Assembly: GCA_903870145.1 (NCBI GenBank)
Contig: CAIQBO010000058.1
Location: forward strand, 1 to 56,369
DNA: 56,369 bases
Source of the DNA: an uncultured Burkholderiales bacterium
GTDB taxonomy: Bacteria > Pseudomonadota > Gammaproteobacteria > Burkholderiales > Burkholderiaceae_C
Direction of reading: 5' to 3'
Shown: in pieces, positions 43,684-52,710 of the stretch
Layout of the letters: each line of letters begins with the position of its first letter
Position numbering within the stretch: position 1 is the stretch's first letter
The notes under the pieces: model-generated
What the model was told of the DNA's origin: nothing
The model's database searches: none
What the model saw: the letters and a program-made list of their open reading frames with translations, nothing else
Program-made: the position numbers and the translations under genes

Positions 43684-45108
43684 TTAAATCTCTCGCTCAA
43701 ACACCGCCATGCTCTCCACATGCGCGGTGTGGGCAAACATGTTGACCACCCCCGCTGCCGTGCAGCGGTAGCCCGCGTCGTGCACCAAGACGCCAGCGTC
43801 TCGCGCCAGTGTGGCAGGGTTGCAGCTCACATACACAATTCTGGATGGCAACTCCCATTGACCTCGCAGCGCCTCGTCAGCATGCAACTGCGCCAAGGCT
43901 TTGACCAAAGCAAAAGCACCTTCGCGTGGGGGGTCAATCAGCCACTTTTGGGCCATGCCATCGGCCATCAACATCTCTGGCGTCATTTCAAACAAATTGC
44001 GGACCACGAACTGCGTGGGCGCCAAGGCCTGGGTGCCGGCTCCTTGACTTTGATTGAGCGCGTAGTTCTCGCGCGATCTGGCCACCAAGCTTTCTGACCC
44101 TTCAATACCCAGCACTTGCGCAGCTTGGGTGGCCAGCGGCAATGTGAAATTACCCAAACCACAAAACCAATCGATCACACGTTCATGCCGCTGTGCGTTG
44201 AGCAAACGCAGTGCACGTGATACCAACACACGGTTGATGTGGGGATTGACCTGCGTGAAATCGGTCGGCTTAAAAGGCATGTGAATGCCAAAATCAGGCA
44301 AGTCGTAAGACAACTCTTGGTCTGCAGCGTCCATCAACTTGACAGTGTCCGGGCCTTTGATCTGCAACCACCACTGCACACCGTGCTCATGCGCAAATGC
44401 ACGCAGACGAGTTTGGTCTGCATCACTCAATGGCTCCAAATGGCGCAGCACCAAGGCGGTCACGCTGTCGCCCTGAGCCAATTCAATTTGCGGGCAGGTC
44501 TCACGCGCGTCCATGGCGTATATCAAAGCGCGCAAAGGCATGAGCAATGCGTTGACCTTGGGTGGCAAAACGGGGCAGACTTTGATGTCGGCCACGTAGC
44601 GGCTTTTGCGCTCATGAAATCCGATCAAGACCTCCCCCTTCTTGTGCACATGGCGCACAGACAAGCGGGCTCGGTAGCGGTAGCCCCAAGACGGCCCCTC
44701 CATGGGGCGCAATAAATTTTCGGGTTTGACTTTGGCCAAATGCCACAGGTTGTCTTCAAGCACCCTTTGCTTGACGGCCACTTGCGCGCTGACTTCCAAG
44801 TGCTGCATTTTGCAGCCACCGCAGGCGCCCGTGTGCAATCCAAAATGCGGGCAACCGGGCCGAACACGCTGCGAAGATTCGTGGTGCACCGCCGTGACAA
44901 CGCCCTGCTCCCAGTTGCTTTTTTTGCGGTGCACATTGACAGACACCAGCTCAAACGGCAAAGCCCCTTCAATGAAAACCACCTTGCCATCGGGCCGCCT
45001 GGCAATGCCTTGGGCTTCTATGTCCAGCGCGTCCACATGCAGCCAACCCACGGGCAAATCACTGCGTCCCAAAATCAATACTTCGGGCGCGTCACTCGAA
45101 TCGGTCAT
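43684..45108 (-). CDS. rlmD: 23S rRNA (uracil-1939-C5)-methyltransferase
   Basis: A 474-residue RumA/RlmD-type enzyme. A TRAM domain occupies roughly the first 80 residues, followed by the 4Fe-4S motif [20 protein letters not shown]. The SAM-binding [30 protein letters not shown] and the catalytic cysteine in [12 protein letters not shown] follow. RlmD methylates U1939 of 23S rRNA. It follows nlpD in the same direction after 48 bases, in the position often taken by rpoS in other proteobacteria. Confidence 0.95.
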   Translation of the reverse strand: MTDSSDAPEVLILGRSDLPVGWLHVDALDIEAQGIARRPDGKVVFIEGALPFELVSVNVHRKKSNWEQGVVTAVHHESSQRVRPGCPHFGLHTGACGGCKMQHLEVSAQVAVKQRVLEDNLWHLAKVKPENLLRPMEGPSWGYRYRARLSVRHVHKKGEVLIGFHERKSRYVADIKVCPVLPPKVNALLMPLRALIYAMDARETCPQIELAQGDSVTALVLRHLEPLSDADQTRLRAFAHEHGVQWWLQIKGPDTVKLMDAADQELSYDLPDFGIHMPFKPTDFTQVNPHINRVLVSRALRLLNAQRHERVIDWFCGLGNFTLPLATQAAQVLGIEGSESLVARSRENYALNQSQGAGTQALAPTQFVVRNLFEMTPEMLMADGMAQKWLIDPPREGAFALVKALAQLHADEALRGQWELPSRIVYVSCNPATLARDAGVLVHDAGYRCTAAGVVNMFAHTAHVESMAVFEREI

Positions 45109-45156
45109 GCAAAAATCAATCTGTCAAAAATGAATGCCTGCCCCTTCGGGTACAGG

Positions 45157-46122
45157 TCACCGGGGTGGCAAAAGTTTGGCGGGGTCGACCGGTTTTCCAA
45201 GCCTGCGAATTTCAAAATGAAGCTTGACGCGGTCTGCATCGGAGTTGCCCATCTCTGCAATTTTTTGACCTTTTTGGATGGTCTGATCTTCTTTGACCAG
45301 CAAGGTCTGGTTGTGTGCATAGGCCGTTAAAAAGGTGTTGTTGTGCTTCAAAATAATCAGGTTGCCATAACCCCGCAGGCCCGCTCCTGCGTACACCACT
45401 TTGCCATCGGCCGCTGCCAGTACGGGGTCTGCCGCCGCGCCGCCAATGTCCAGGCCTTTGTTTTTGATTTCGTCAAAACCACTGAGCAATGGCCCGCTTG
45501 CGGGCCATGCAAAACTCAGCGCCTCGTCGCTGTTAAAAGCCTGGGCCGCTGGGCTTGCCTGTGCAGTTTGCGCTGCTGCACCAACAGGTTTTGCAGGCGT
45601 TGGTGTTACTGCACCTGTGCTTGGCAAACTTGGGGGGCTTGCTGCGCCGGGCTTGGCTGCAGCCATGCTGGCATTTGGCAAACCAGGGGCGCCTACAGGT
45701 GCAGGTGCAAGGGGGGCATTGGGCGGCGCAACGCGCAAGACTTGGTCGACCTCGATCAGGTTCGGATTGTCTAAGCCATTCCAGCGTGCCACATCACGCC
45801 AGGCTTGCCCATGGTCCAAGGCAATGCGGGTCAAAGTGTCACCTTGCTTGACCGTGTAATAACCCGGTTTGCCAGCGTTGTCCGAGCCACCCATATTGAC
45901 GGGGGTGCTGACCGCTGTGGGCGCTGGCTGGGGGGCGGCCGCGGGCGTCTGTGCCGATGGCGCAGCAGCAGGCTTTGCCGGCCGAGGAACAGCAGGGCCT
46001 TGCCCTGTCCCCCGGTCTTCCATGGGAATCGGCGACCGAGGGCGCGAAGTACAGGCCGTCATAAGGATCACTGCGCAGACAAGCGCAAGCGTCCACAAGC
46101 GACGGGGGGAAAGCGATGACAT
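45157..46122 (-). CDS. nlpD: NlpD-type lipoprotein (LysM and degenerate LytM domains)
   Basis: A 321-residue protein. The lipoprotein signal is ALVCAVILMTACTSR, with cysteine about residue 24. An alanine/proline-rich stretch leads to a LysM domain (YYTVKQGDTLTRIALDHG), another low-complexity linker and a C-terminal M23/LytM domain. The LytM part reads GLDIGGAAADPVLAAADGKV where active enzymes have HxGxD, so the first zinc ligand is absent; KLHFEIRRLGKPVDP keeps the end. It is therefore probably an activator of the AmiC amidase rather than a peptidase. It lies directly after pcm. Confidence 0.93.
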   Translation of the reverse strand: MSSLSPRRLWTLALVCAVILMTACTSRPRSPIPMEDRGTGQGPAVPRPAKPAAAPSAQTPAAAPQPAPTAVSTPVNMGGSDNAGKPGYYTVKQGDTLTRIALDHGQAWRDVARWNGLDNPNLIEVDQVLRVAPPNAPLAPAPVGAPGLPNASMAAAKPGAASPPSLPSTGAVTPTPAKPVGAAAQTAQASPAAQAFNSDEALSFAWPASGPLLSGFDEIKNKGLDIGGAAADPVLAAADGKVVYAGAGLRGYGNLIILKHNNTFLTAYAHNQTLLVKEDQTIQKGQKIAEMGNSDADRVKLHFEIRRLGKPVDPAKLLPPR

Positions 46123-46133
46123 TCAAAATTCCT

Positions 46134-46967
46134 TCAGGAGATGCCTGATTTTAGAGGCACAAAATGAACCGCTTCGAGCAGCGTTTTTTTAAACCCCTCA
46201 GGGGTTTTATCGACCACCATCAAAGCCTGCTGGCCACCTTGGGTCACCATGGGCGCGACCAAGCGTGCACCCATGGCCAGTTGGTCCAACCAGGCTTGCG
46301 GTAACTGCTCGCCCCCTGCTGCGCAAATGATGGCCGCATAGGGCGCGCCCTTGGGGTAGCCCAGCATGCCATCGCCAAACAACAAATGCACATTGGGCAA
46401 GCGGAAATGTCGCAAATTTTGACGTGCTTTTTCGTGCAAGCCTTTGAGGCGTTCGATGCTGTAAACCTCGGTGGCAATGTGGCTGAGCACCGCCGCTTGA
46501 TACCCGCAACCTGTGCCGATCTCCAGCACGCGGCCAAGTTTTCCCTCAGCGCCATTGCGCAGCAACTCAATCATGCGCGCCACCACATTGGGTTTGGAAA
46601 TTGTTTGACCTAAACCAATGGGCAAACTGGTGTCTTCATAGGCCTGGGTGGCCAAGGCCGTTTCCACAAAAAGATGGCGTTCGACGGCGCCCATGGCCTG
46701 GAGCACGTGCGGATCTTGCAAGCCCTGTGCGGCCAGTTTTTGAACCATGCGTTGGCGCACGGCGCTGGAGTCCAAGCCCAAGCCTTGGGAGACTTTGTTG
46801 GGCGCTTCGCCCGTGCGCATGGCGGCATTGCCTGGGGGCGTGCGCTTGGCGTGCGGCGTGGTGCTCGGCATGGGGCTGCGAGAGGTGCTGCCAGGCTTAG
46901 GCGGCGAGCTGGACTTCTTGGCTTGCGCGTTGCCAAGTTGGATGGGAAATCCGGGGCGTTGGGCCAT
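46134..46967 (-). CDS. pcm: Protein-L-isoaspartate O-methyltransferase
   Basis: A 277-residue protein with the PCMT core: AYEDTSLPIGLGQTISKPN, then RVLEIGTGCGYQAAVLSHIA as the SAM loop and IICAAGGEQLPQAWLDQL. Pcm methylates isoaspartyl residues to start their repair in aged proteins. An N-terminal extension of about 60 residues, rich in lysine, proline and serine (GFPIQLGNAQAKKSSSPPKP), precedes the core and is not in the E. coli enzyme. The start codon follows the surE stop with no gap. Confidence 0.95.
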   Translation of the reverse strand: MAQRPGFPIQLGNAQAKKSSSPPKPGSTSRSPMPSTTPHAKRTPPGNAAMRTGEAPNKVSQGLGLDSSAVRQRMVQKLAAQGLQDPHVLQAMGAVERHLFVETALATQAYEDTSLPIGLGQTISKPNVVARMIELLRNGAEGKLGRVLEIGTGCGYQAAVLSHIATEVYSIERLKGLHEKARQNLRHFRLPNVHLLFGDGMLGYPKGAPYAAIICAAGGEQLPQAWLDQLAMGARLVAPMVTQGGQQALMVVDKTPEGFKKTLLEAVHFVPLKSGIS

Positions 46968-47735
46968 TTAAGGAACCAGTGCGTTCAAATGCGCCACATT
47001 TTGCGCCCAGTAGCCCGAATTTTCATGGTCGGTCAGGTCTACCTTCAAGGGCGTGACTGTCACATGGCCTTGCAACGCCGCATGGAAATCTGTGCCCTCG
47101 CCGTCGTCCATGGCAGCACCTGCATTGCCTATCCAATACATGGTCTCACCGCGCGGGCTTTCTTGCGTGATCACAGGCTCGGCGGCATGTCGCCGTCCGA
47201 GCCTGCACAACTTGGCCGGCTTCATGGGGCCGGCCTCTTTGTTGGGCAGATTGACATTCAACAGCCAGGCTTGTTTGCCTATCCATTGCTGGGCCGCCAT
47301 GTCTAAGACCATGGTCTTGATCCACTGGGCAGCTTGGTCTAAATGGGCCCATCCTTTTTCAGTTTGTGAAAATGCAATGGACGGAATGCCAAACAAATAG
47401 CCTTCCATGGCCGCGCCCACGGTGCCAGAGTACAAGGTGTCGTCACCCATGTTGGCGCCATTGTTGATGCCCGAGACCACCAAGTCGGGCCTGTAACCGA
47501 GCAGGCCCGTCAAAGCAATGTGCACGCAATCGGCCGGCGTGCCGTTGACGTACCTGAAACCATTTTCACCTTGGCGCACGTAAAGCGGTGAATGCAAGGT
47601 CAAAGCATTGGACTTGGCGCTGTTGTTGTGCTCAGGCGCCACCACCTCCACTTGGGCCACTTGCTGCAGTGCGTGGTAAAGCGCCACAATGCCTGGCGCG
47701 CGGTAGCCATCGTCGTTTGAAATCAATATTTTCAT
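46968..47735 (-). CDS. surE: 5'/3'-nucleotidase SurE
   Basis: A 255-residue protein with the metal-binding start MKILISNDDGYRAPGIVALY, then APEHNNSAKSNALTLHSPLY and DLVVSGINNGANMGDDTLYS. All are SurE signatures. SurE is a nucleoside monophosphatase and exopolyphosphatase linked to stationary-phase survival. First gene of surE-pcm-nlpD; the expected sigma-factor gene rpoS is not found afterwards. Confidence 0.97.
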   Translation of the reverse strand: MKILISNDDGYRAPGIVALYHALQQVAQVEVVAPEHNNSAKSNALTLHSPLYVRQGENGFRYVNGTPADCVHIALTGLLGYRPDLVVSGINNGANMGDDTLYSGTVGAAMEGYLFGIPSIAFSQTEKGWAHLDQAAQWIKTMVLDMAAQQWIGKQAWLLNVNLPNKEAGPMKPAKLCRLGRRHAAEPVITQESPRGETMYWIGNAGAAMDDGEGTDFHAALQGHVTVTPLKVDLTDHENSGYWAQNVAHLNALVP

Positions 47736-47852
47736 GAGCGTATCCTAGGGGGTGATTGTAGGTCGCTGCCGAGACACGCACTGGCTGGCCGGCACCTCAG
47801 ATTCGCGCAGAATCAATGCGCATGTGATTTGTTAAATTCAAGGAGAACTTCT

Positions 47853-48827
47853 GTGCATGCATGGCTTTGTGAAAACCCCGTGGGCGTTGATGCCTTGACC
47901 TGGAAAGAATTGCCCACACCACAGCCGCAAGCAGGGCAAGTGCTGATTCAAATTCAAGCAGCCAGCTTGAATTTCCCAGACCTGTTGATCGTGCAAAACA
48001 AATACCAAATGAAGCCCGACCTGCCCTTTGTGCCCGGCTCTGAATATGCCGGTGTGGTGCAAGCCTTGGGCGAAGGCGTGACGCATTTGAAAGTCGGCCA
48101 AGCCGTCGCTTGTCTGTCTGGCACTGGCGGTTTTGCCACCCACGCCCTGGCGCCAGCCAAGCTGTGCATGCCCTTGCCGGCTGGGTTTCCTGCCGTGGAT
48201 GCGGCGGCCTTCATCATGATTTACGCCACCTCGCACCATGCCTTGATTGACCGCGCACAACTCAAAGCCGGTGAAACAGTGCTGGTACTCGGCGCGGCAG
48301 GCGGTGTGGGCACCTCGGCCATTCAAATTGCCAAAGCCGCTGGCGCGCGCGTGATTGCAGCAGCTTCCACCGATGAAAAATGCACACTTTGCAAATCGAT
48401 TGGGGCCGATGAGGTCATCAACTACACCACGCAAAACATGCGTGAAGCCCTCAAGACGCTGACCGGCGGCAAAGGCCCAGACGTGATTTACGACCCTGTG
48501 GGTGGCGACTACGCAGAGCCGGCTTTTCGCTCCATTGCTTGGCGCGGGCGGTATTTGGTAGTGGGCTTTGCTGCGGGGCCGATTCCAGCCCTGCCATTTA
48601 ATTTGGCACTGCTCAAAGGCGCCTCGATCGTGGGCGTTTTTTGGGGCGACTTTGCCCAGCGCGAACCCCAAGCCAACGCTGCCATGATGGCGCAATTGGC
48701 CCAGTGGTATGCCCAAGGCAAAATCAAACCCGTGATCGACCGCACCATGCCAATGAACGAACTCAAAGCCGCTTTCGCCCACATGGGATCACGCGGGGTG
48801 ATGGGGAAATTGGTGATGGTTAACTGA
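47853..48827 (+). CDS. NADPH:quinone oxidoreductase family (zinc-independent MDR) protein
   Basis: A 324-residue medium-chain dehydrogenase/reductase. The N-terminal GroES-like domain has VPGSEYAGVVQALGEGV, and the Rossmann motif VLVLGAAGGVGTSAIQIAKA lies near residue 142. Structural-zinc cysteines are absent, and VIYDPVGGDYAEPAFRSIAW is typical of the quinone oxidoreductase branch. A GTG at 47853 with AGGAGA upstream is the best start; an upstream TTG would translate the ribosome site itself. It probably reduces quinones or enones with NADPH; the substrate is not determined. Divergent from surE. Confidence 0.9.
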   Translation: MHAWLCENPVGVDALTWKELPTPQPQAGQVLIQIQAASLNFPDLLIVQNKYQMKPDLPFVPGSEYAGVVQALGEGVTHLKVGQAVACLSGTGGFATHALAPAKLCMPLPAGFPAVDAAAFIMIYATSHHALIDRAQLKAGETVLVLGAAGGVGTSAIQIAKAAGARVIAAASTDEKCTLCKSIGADEVINYTTQNMREALKTLTGGKGPDVIYDPVGGDYAEPAFRSIAWRGRYLVVGFAAGPIPALPFNLALLKGASIVGVFWGDFAQREPQANAAMMAQLAQWYAQGKIKPVIDRTMPMNELKAAFAHMGSRGVMGKLVMVN

Positions 48828-48862
48828 AAAAAGGGCCAAGCGATGCAAACTCAAGCCCGTGA

Positions 48863-49666
48863 CTATTTGAAGCTTGAATCAGAACTTTCTAGCGGATAAC
48901 GAACCCATTGGCTCTGGTCCACCGTGGCTTTTGATGCGCTGGCCACATTGACTGCGTTGCTCGAGGGATAGCGCACCCATTGGGGGTTGTCAACTCGCGT
49001 CAGGGCGTTGCTAATGACAGCGGTAACCGGCCCGCTGATGTAGCGTACCCAATGACTGCGGTCAACGGCTGCGTCCATGCCCACTGAATCCAAAGATGCT
49101 GCGATGCTTGGATAACGAACCCAGTTTTCTGCTTTCACAGCAACTGGGGCATTGGCTCTTGGAAATCGCACCCAACTTTCGGTTTTCCCAGGCACACGTG
49201 CCAAAGGGGCGCTAGCAGCCACAGCGATATTGGCCGATTTCGGGCTGCTGCTTGCGTTGTTGGTTGGCTTGGATTTAGCTTCATTTTGAGTAGCCCGCTC
49301 CTCCTCCATTTGCGACAGCACCAAATCTGCCAATTGATTGTGATTGGGCACTTTGAGGGCGTTATTGGTTTTAACCAGATTGCTTGTGGCGCTGGAGAAT
49401 TGCTGAGGGTTCAGGCTGCGAAAGGCTTGTCCCAACAATTCGGTCTTGAGCGGGCTGTTGGGCATGGTTTTGGCAATGATGCGCTCAAGCGGCTCACCCG
49501 CGTAAGGGGTGTAGGTGTGGCTCGACTTCAAAGCGCTCAGGTTCAGGTTGGCAGCTTCGCTGGCCTGCCAGGAGATCATGAAAACCCCCGCCAATGCACC
49601 CAACACACAACGTAGGACCGACAATTTCACCCTAGAGGTGGCGTTGGGAGAAAGGGTTGTGCACAT
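48863..49666 (-). CDS. Exported protein with five WVRYP-type repeats, function unknown
   Basis: A 267-residue protein. A signal peptide ends near residue 38 (VLGALAGVFMISWQASEA). Residues 40-115 resemble the FimV/LysM-like region of pilus-linked peptidoglycan binders (YAGEPLERIIAKTMPNSPLK, then AFRSLNPQQF and LKVPNHNQLADLVL). After a low-complexity stretch come five copies of a short motif, W-V-R-(Y/F)-(P/I), with tryptophans at 165, 181, 206, 230 and 254, the last three 24 residues apart. The ATG at 49666 with AAGG upstream is preferred over an in-frame TTG. No matching family is recognised. A surface or envelope-binding role is a guess. Confidence 0.72.
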   Translation of the reverse strand: MCTTLSPNATSRVKLSVLRCVLGALAGVFMISWQASEAANLNLSALKSSHTYTPYAGEPLERIIAKTMPNSPLKTELLGQAFRSLNPQQFSSATSNLVKTNNALKVPNHNQLADLVLSQMEEERATQNEAKSKPTNNASSSPKSANIAVAASAPLARVPGKTESWVRFPRANAPVAVKAENWVRYPSIAASLDSVGMDAAVDRSHWVRYISGPVTAVISNALTRVDNPQWVRYPSSNAVNVASASKATVDQSQWVRYPLESSDSSFK

Positions 49667-49816
49667 GTTCACAGGCCTTAGAAAAGTTGTCAAAATCTTG
49701 ACTCTTTCATGGAAAAGTCAGGAGCTTGCCAACAAAGTAGCAAAAGCCATGCCGAGGAAAAATTGACAGGGCTCGCCCGCTAGGCGGCGCTTGAAACAGG
49801 TGCGATACTTTGCTCA

Positions 49817-50980
49817 ATGCCTATGAAAAACCTGTTTTTACTCGACTCTGACCTGATCTTCCTCAACCACGGCTCCTTTGGCGCCTGTCCGGCTGAGGTG
49901 ATGGCCCAGTACCACCAGTGGCACATGGAGATGGAGCGCAACCCCGTGCAATTTCTCGGGCGCCGCTCAGCCCAACTGTTGGCAGACTCGCGCGCAGCCT
50001 TAGCAGAGACCCTTGGCGCCAACCCAGAACACCTGGTCTACCTGCCCAACGCCACCAGTGGCGTGAACACAGTGGCGCGCTCCTTGCGGCTGCAACCAGG
50101 CGATGAAATACTCAGCACAGACCATGAATACGGAGCCTGCGACAACACTTGGGATTTTGTTTGCCAGCGCACCGGCGCCCACTATGTGCCCGTTGAGATT
50201 CCATTGCCTTTTGCAGCCGAAGAATTCACTCGCCGAATTTGGGAGCGCGTCACGCCCCGCACCCGCGTTATTTTCTTAAGCCACATCACCTCTACCACTG
50301 GGCTGATTTTTCCAATTGCTGAACTTTGCCGTCTTGCCAGACAAGCAGGCATCTTGACCCTGATTGACGGCGCCCATGTGCCAGGCCACATCCCTTTGAA
50401 TTTGGACCAACTGGGCGCAGATTTCTACACTGGCAACTGCCATAAATGGCTCTGCGCGCCCAAAGGGGCGGCCTTCTTGCACATCCGGCCCGAACACCAT
50501 GCCATGATCGACGCCAGCGTTGTCAGTTGGGGCTACAACGCCAGCATCACAGGGCATACGGGGTTTGACGCCTACACCGGCAGCACGCTGCTGCAGCGCC
50601 GTCTGCAGTGGCAAGGCACGCGAGATATCGCTGCTTTTTTAAGCGTTCCAGCAGCCATCGCATTTCAAGCCGCGCATGGGTGGGATTTAAAGCGCAAGGC
50701 TTGCCACACCCTTGCGGCGCAGACCCAGCGGCGCATTGACCAAATCACGGGACTTGCGCCCATTTCTCAAGACGCAGATTTTGGGCAAATGGTGGCCATT
50801 TCAGTGCCGCCGATGGACCCGCTAAATCTCAAAGATAAGCTGTTTGACCATTACCGAATTGAAGTGCCCATCACCACCCACAAAAATTGGCTTTTCATTC
50901 GCTTGTCGATCCAAGCATACAACAACGCCAGCGATGCCGATGCGCTGGTGCAAGCCGTTCAAGAGATTTACGCGGCGTAG
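49817..50980 (+). CDS. Aminotransferase class V (isopenicillin-N epimerase-like)
   Basis: A 387-residue PLP enzyme. It begins LDSDLIFLNHGSFGACPAEV, and LVYLPNATSGVNTVARSL matches the cofactor phosphate pocket. LTLIDGAHVPGHIPLNLDQL holds the aspartate, and TGNCHKWLCAPKGAAFLHI holds the PLP lysine after histidine. This is the fold of isopenicillin-N epimerase-like and cysteine-desulfurase-like enzymes. There are no beta-lactam genes nearby, so the true substrate is unknown. The start may also be the ATG two codons later. Confidence 0.87.
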   Translation: MPMKNLFLLDSDLIFLNHGSFGACPAEVMAQYHQWHMEMERNPVQFLGRRSAQLLADSRAALAETLGANPEHLVYLPNATSGVNTVARSLRLQPGDEILSTDHEYGACDNTWDFVCQRTGAHYVPVEIPLPFAAEEFTRRIWERVTPRTRVIFLSHITSTTGLIFPIAELCRLARQAGILTLIDGAHVPGHIPLNLDQLGADFYTGNCHKWLCAPKGAAFLHIRPEHHAMIDASVVSWGYNASITGHTGFDAYTGSTLLQRRLQWQGTRDIAAFLSVPAAIAFQAAHGWDLKRKACHTLAAQTQRRIDQITGLAPISQDADFGQMVAISVPPMDPLNLKDKLFDHYRIEVPITTHKNWLFIRLSIQAYNNASDADALVQAVQEIYAA

Positions 50981-51023
50981 GAAAAAGAACGCCTTCAGCT
51001 TCATGACGTTGACGGCAGTGCAT

Positions 51024-51037
51024 TTGATCTGCATCAA
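51024..51037 (+). promoter_or_regulatory. Perfect FNR box upstream of second usp gene
   Basis: TTGATCTGCATCAA is a perfect FNR consensus match. A -10-like TACGAT lies at 51059-51064, which puts the box centre at about -41.5 from a start near 51071, the class II activator geometry. The spacing is identical to that at the uspA gene at 36.6 kb. Confidence 0.88.
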
Positions 51038-51089
51038 GATCAAGATGGCCTTTTGTCTTACGATTGAGCTTCAATTCTGAAAAAAAATC

Positions 51090-51518
51090 ATGAAATTACT
51101 CATCGCCGTTGACGGCTCCAAGGCCTCGGAAGCAGCTGTTAAATTTGCAGCCAAGCTTTGCGCTGACATGACCGGCCCCAACCACATCACACTCATCACA
51201 GTCCAAGATGACACTGCATTAAAACTTTTCAAAAAGTACACGCAAAAAGGTGTTGTCGATGATTACCTGCGAGAAGAGTGTGACAAAAACTTGGCTTGGT
51301 CCATCAGGTATTTGAACAAAGTCAATTTGCACCATGACATGGTCATTAAATGGGGGAACCCCAGCAAGCAAATCATCAATGAAGCCAAAAACGGCGGCTT
51401 TGACTTGCTCATCATGGGTGCAAAAGGTCGCTCAGTATGGGCCGACCACCTCATGGGTTCGGTTGCACAAAGGGTCACCGCTGTGTCTAAAGTGCCGGTT
51501 GTGATTGTCAAAAACTAA
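51090..51518 (+). CDS. Universal stress protein, second copy
   Basis: A 142-residue Usp-domain protein starting MKLLIAVDGSKASEAAVKFA. It has the nucleotide loop GAKGRSVWADHLMGSVAQRV and the end VPVVIVKN. It is only distantly like the usp at 36.6 kb, so it is not a recent duplicate. A perfect FNR box upstream indicates induction at low oxygen. It is followed by the repeat-bordered accessory region. Confidence 0.9.
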   Translation: MKLLIAVDGSKASEAAVKFAAKLCADMTGPNHITLITVQDDTALKLFKKYTQKGVVDDYLREECDKNLAWSIRYLNKVNLHHDMVIKWGNPSKQIINEAKNGGFDLLIMGAKGRSVWADHLMGSVAQRVTAVSKVPVVIVKN

Positions 51519-51581
51519 TCTGCTTTTCGCTGCCCCGAATCAGTGGTGCGTCAATATTTCGCCCCCATGATGGAAATGGAC

Positions 51582-51613
51582 ATAAAGGGATATAAAGGGG
51601 ACGCTTCCCTTTA
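51582..51613. repeat. REP-like palindrome, copy 1
   Basis: ATAAAGGGGACGCTTCCCTTTA (51592-51613; shown here as ATAAAGGGGACG and CTTCCCTTTA) folds with TAAAGGG against CCCTTTA. A partial ATAAAGGGA precedes it at 51582. It is nearly the reverse complement of the copies at 53514 and 53541. Such AAAGGG palindromes resemble REP elements spread by RAYT-type transposases; no transposase is in the window. Confidence 0.6.
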
Positions 51614-51657
51614 CCCCCACCCTTGAAGGTTTTTTATAGATGAAGTTCACGAGGCGC

Positions 51658-52215
51658 TTATAACGGTCTCAACTCATCTAGAAAACGAACTGCGGGCAGG
51701 GAAAGGCGCCCATCACGTCGCCGCAGGACTCTCATTTTAAGAGTATGACTCAAACCGCCAACTTCCACGGCGCACAAGACACCCCGCTCGTTTTCTTCGC
51801 GGAACATCGGCTCCATGAGCCAACTCACAAACTGACCACTCCTAACGAGTGTTTTGATCAGTGAGATCGACGTAGTGGCAACCGCAAGGTGCGGGACCTT
51901 CAATCCGGCTCGAATGAACTGGCTAGACCATCTCGCGTAAGGGGCTGTGCCTTTCGGCATGAAAGCCCATGGCAAAGAAATCAGAGTGTCTAGTGTCGGG
52001 GATGGCAATCGGACAATCGGATGGTGCGCGGCCGCGACGACACTGGCCCGCTCATTCCAGCCACAGCCACTGACCTCGGCGACAGACTCCATATCTGGCA
52101 TACCGGTGGACAGCACGAGGTCGATTTCGAAGTTGACCAAGGCAGTGCATAACTGATCTTGCACACCCTCGACCACCTCTACGTTCAACCCTGGCCACTT
52201 AGCGTGGAAGCTACA
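51658..52215 (-). pseudogene. LysR-type regulator, N-terminal DNA-binding domain missing
   Basis: The frame encodes only the effector-binding domain of a LysR-type regulator. FHAKWPGLNVEVVEGVQDQL is followed by LVNFEIDLVLSTGMPDMESV and SGQFVSWLMEP, and it ends DELRPL at 51658. The N-terminal HTH of about 90 residues and the start codon are absent; the reading is lost near 52215-52220, where a rightward panE remnant begins. A regulator without HTH cannot work. The arrangement suggests one deletion removed the 5' ends of both divergent genes. Confidence 0.75.
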
Positions 52216-52629
52216 CAGTTTACCCCCGGCATTGATCTGAGTATCTGGAAAAAACTGGTTGTGAACTGTGCGCTCAACGGACTGTGCGCGATCACCGACC
52301 TGACTTGCGAACAGTTGTGTGCTCAGGCGGACATTTGGAACTTCTTAGACAAAATTTCCGATGAGACCTCGGCGCTTGCCAGGGCACGAGGCGTTCTGTT
52401 GGAGTCGACAAGTGCCCGAGAGTTCCTACGCAAGGTCGCCCACGCATCGGCCGAACACTATCCATCAATGGTCTTCGATATCCGCAATAAACGCCCAACG
52501 GAGATCGACAGCCTCAATAACGCCATCGTCCAAGGAAGCCAATCTCTTGGGCTAGATGCCAGTGCCAACCAAGCCGTCGTAGCGCTAATCAAGTCTATGG
52601 AGTCAAATTACCATACGCCTAGGCACTAG
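52216..52629 (+). pseudogene. 2-dehydropantoate 2-reductase (PanE/ApbA) C-terminal remnant
   Basis: From about 52216 the rightward frame reads FTPGIDLSIWKKLVVNCALN, then GLCAITDLTCEQL and later YPSMVFDIRNKRPTEIDSLN, the C-terminal helical domain of ketopantoate reductases, including the conserved K-L-V-x-N-x-x-x-N and R-x-x-T-E-I-D elements. The NADP-binding Rossmann half (about 170-180 residues) is missing, and the sequence upstream belongs to the leftward lysR remnant. An open frame continues upstream by chance. The protein would be non-functional. Confidence 0.75.
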
Positions 52630-52710
52630 CTTGATGGCCGTTTTTTACACGCCGCCTTCTCCAGAAACGCAGGCTATCATGCTGCTTCTGCTCTGAAAAC
52701 GGAATATTCC

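Noticed and set aside
47838..48782. Long open frame of 314 codons on the minus strand
   Set aside because: It lies opposite the quinone oxidoreductase gene, has a composition rich in His, Gly and Gln typical of an antisense reading, and shows no family motif.
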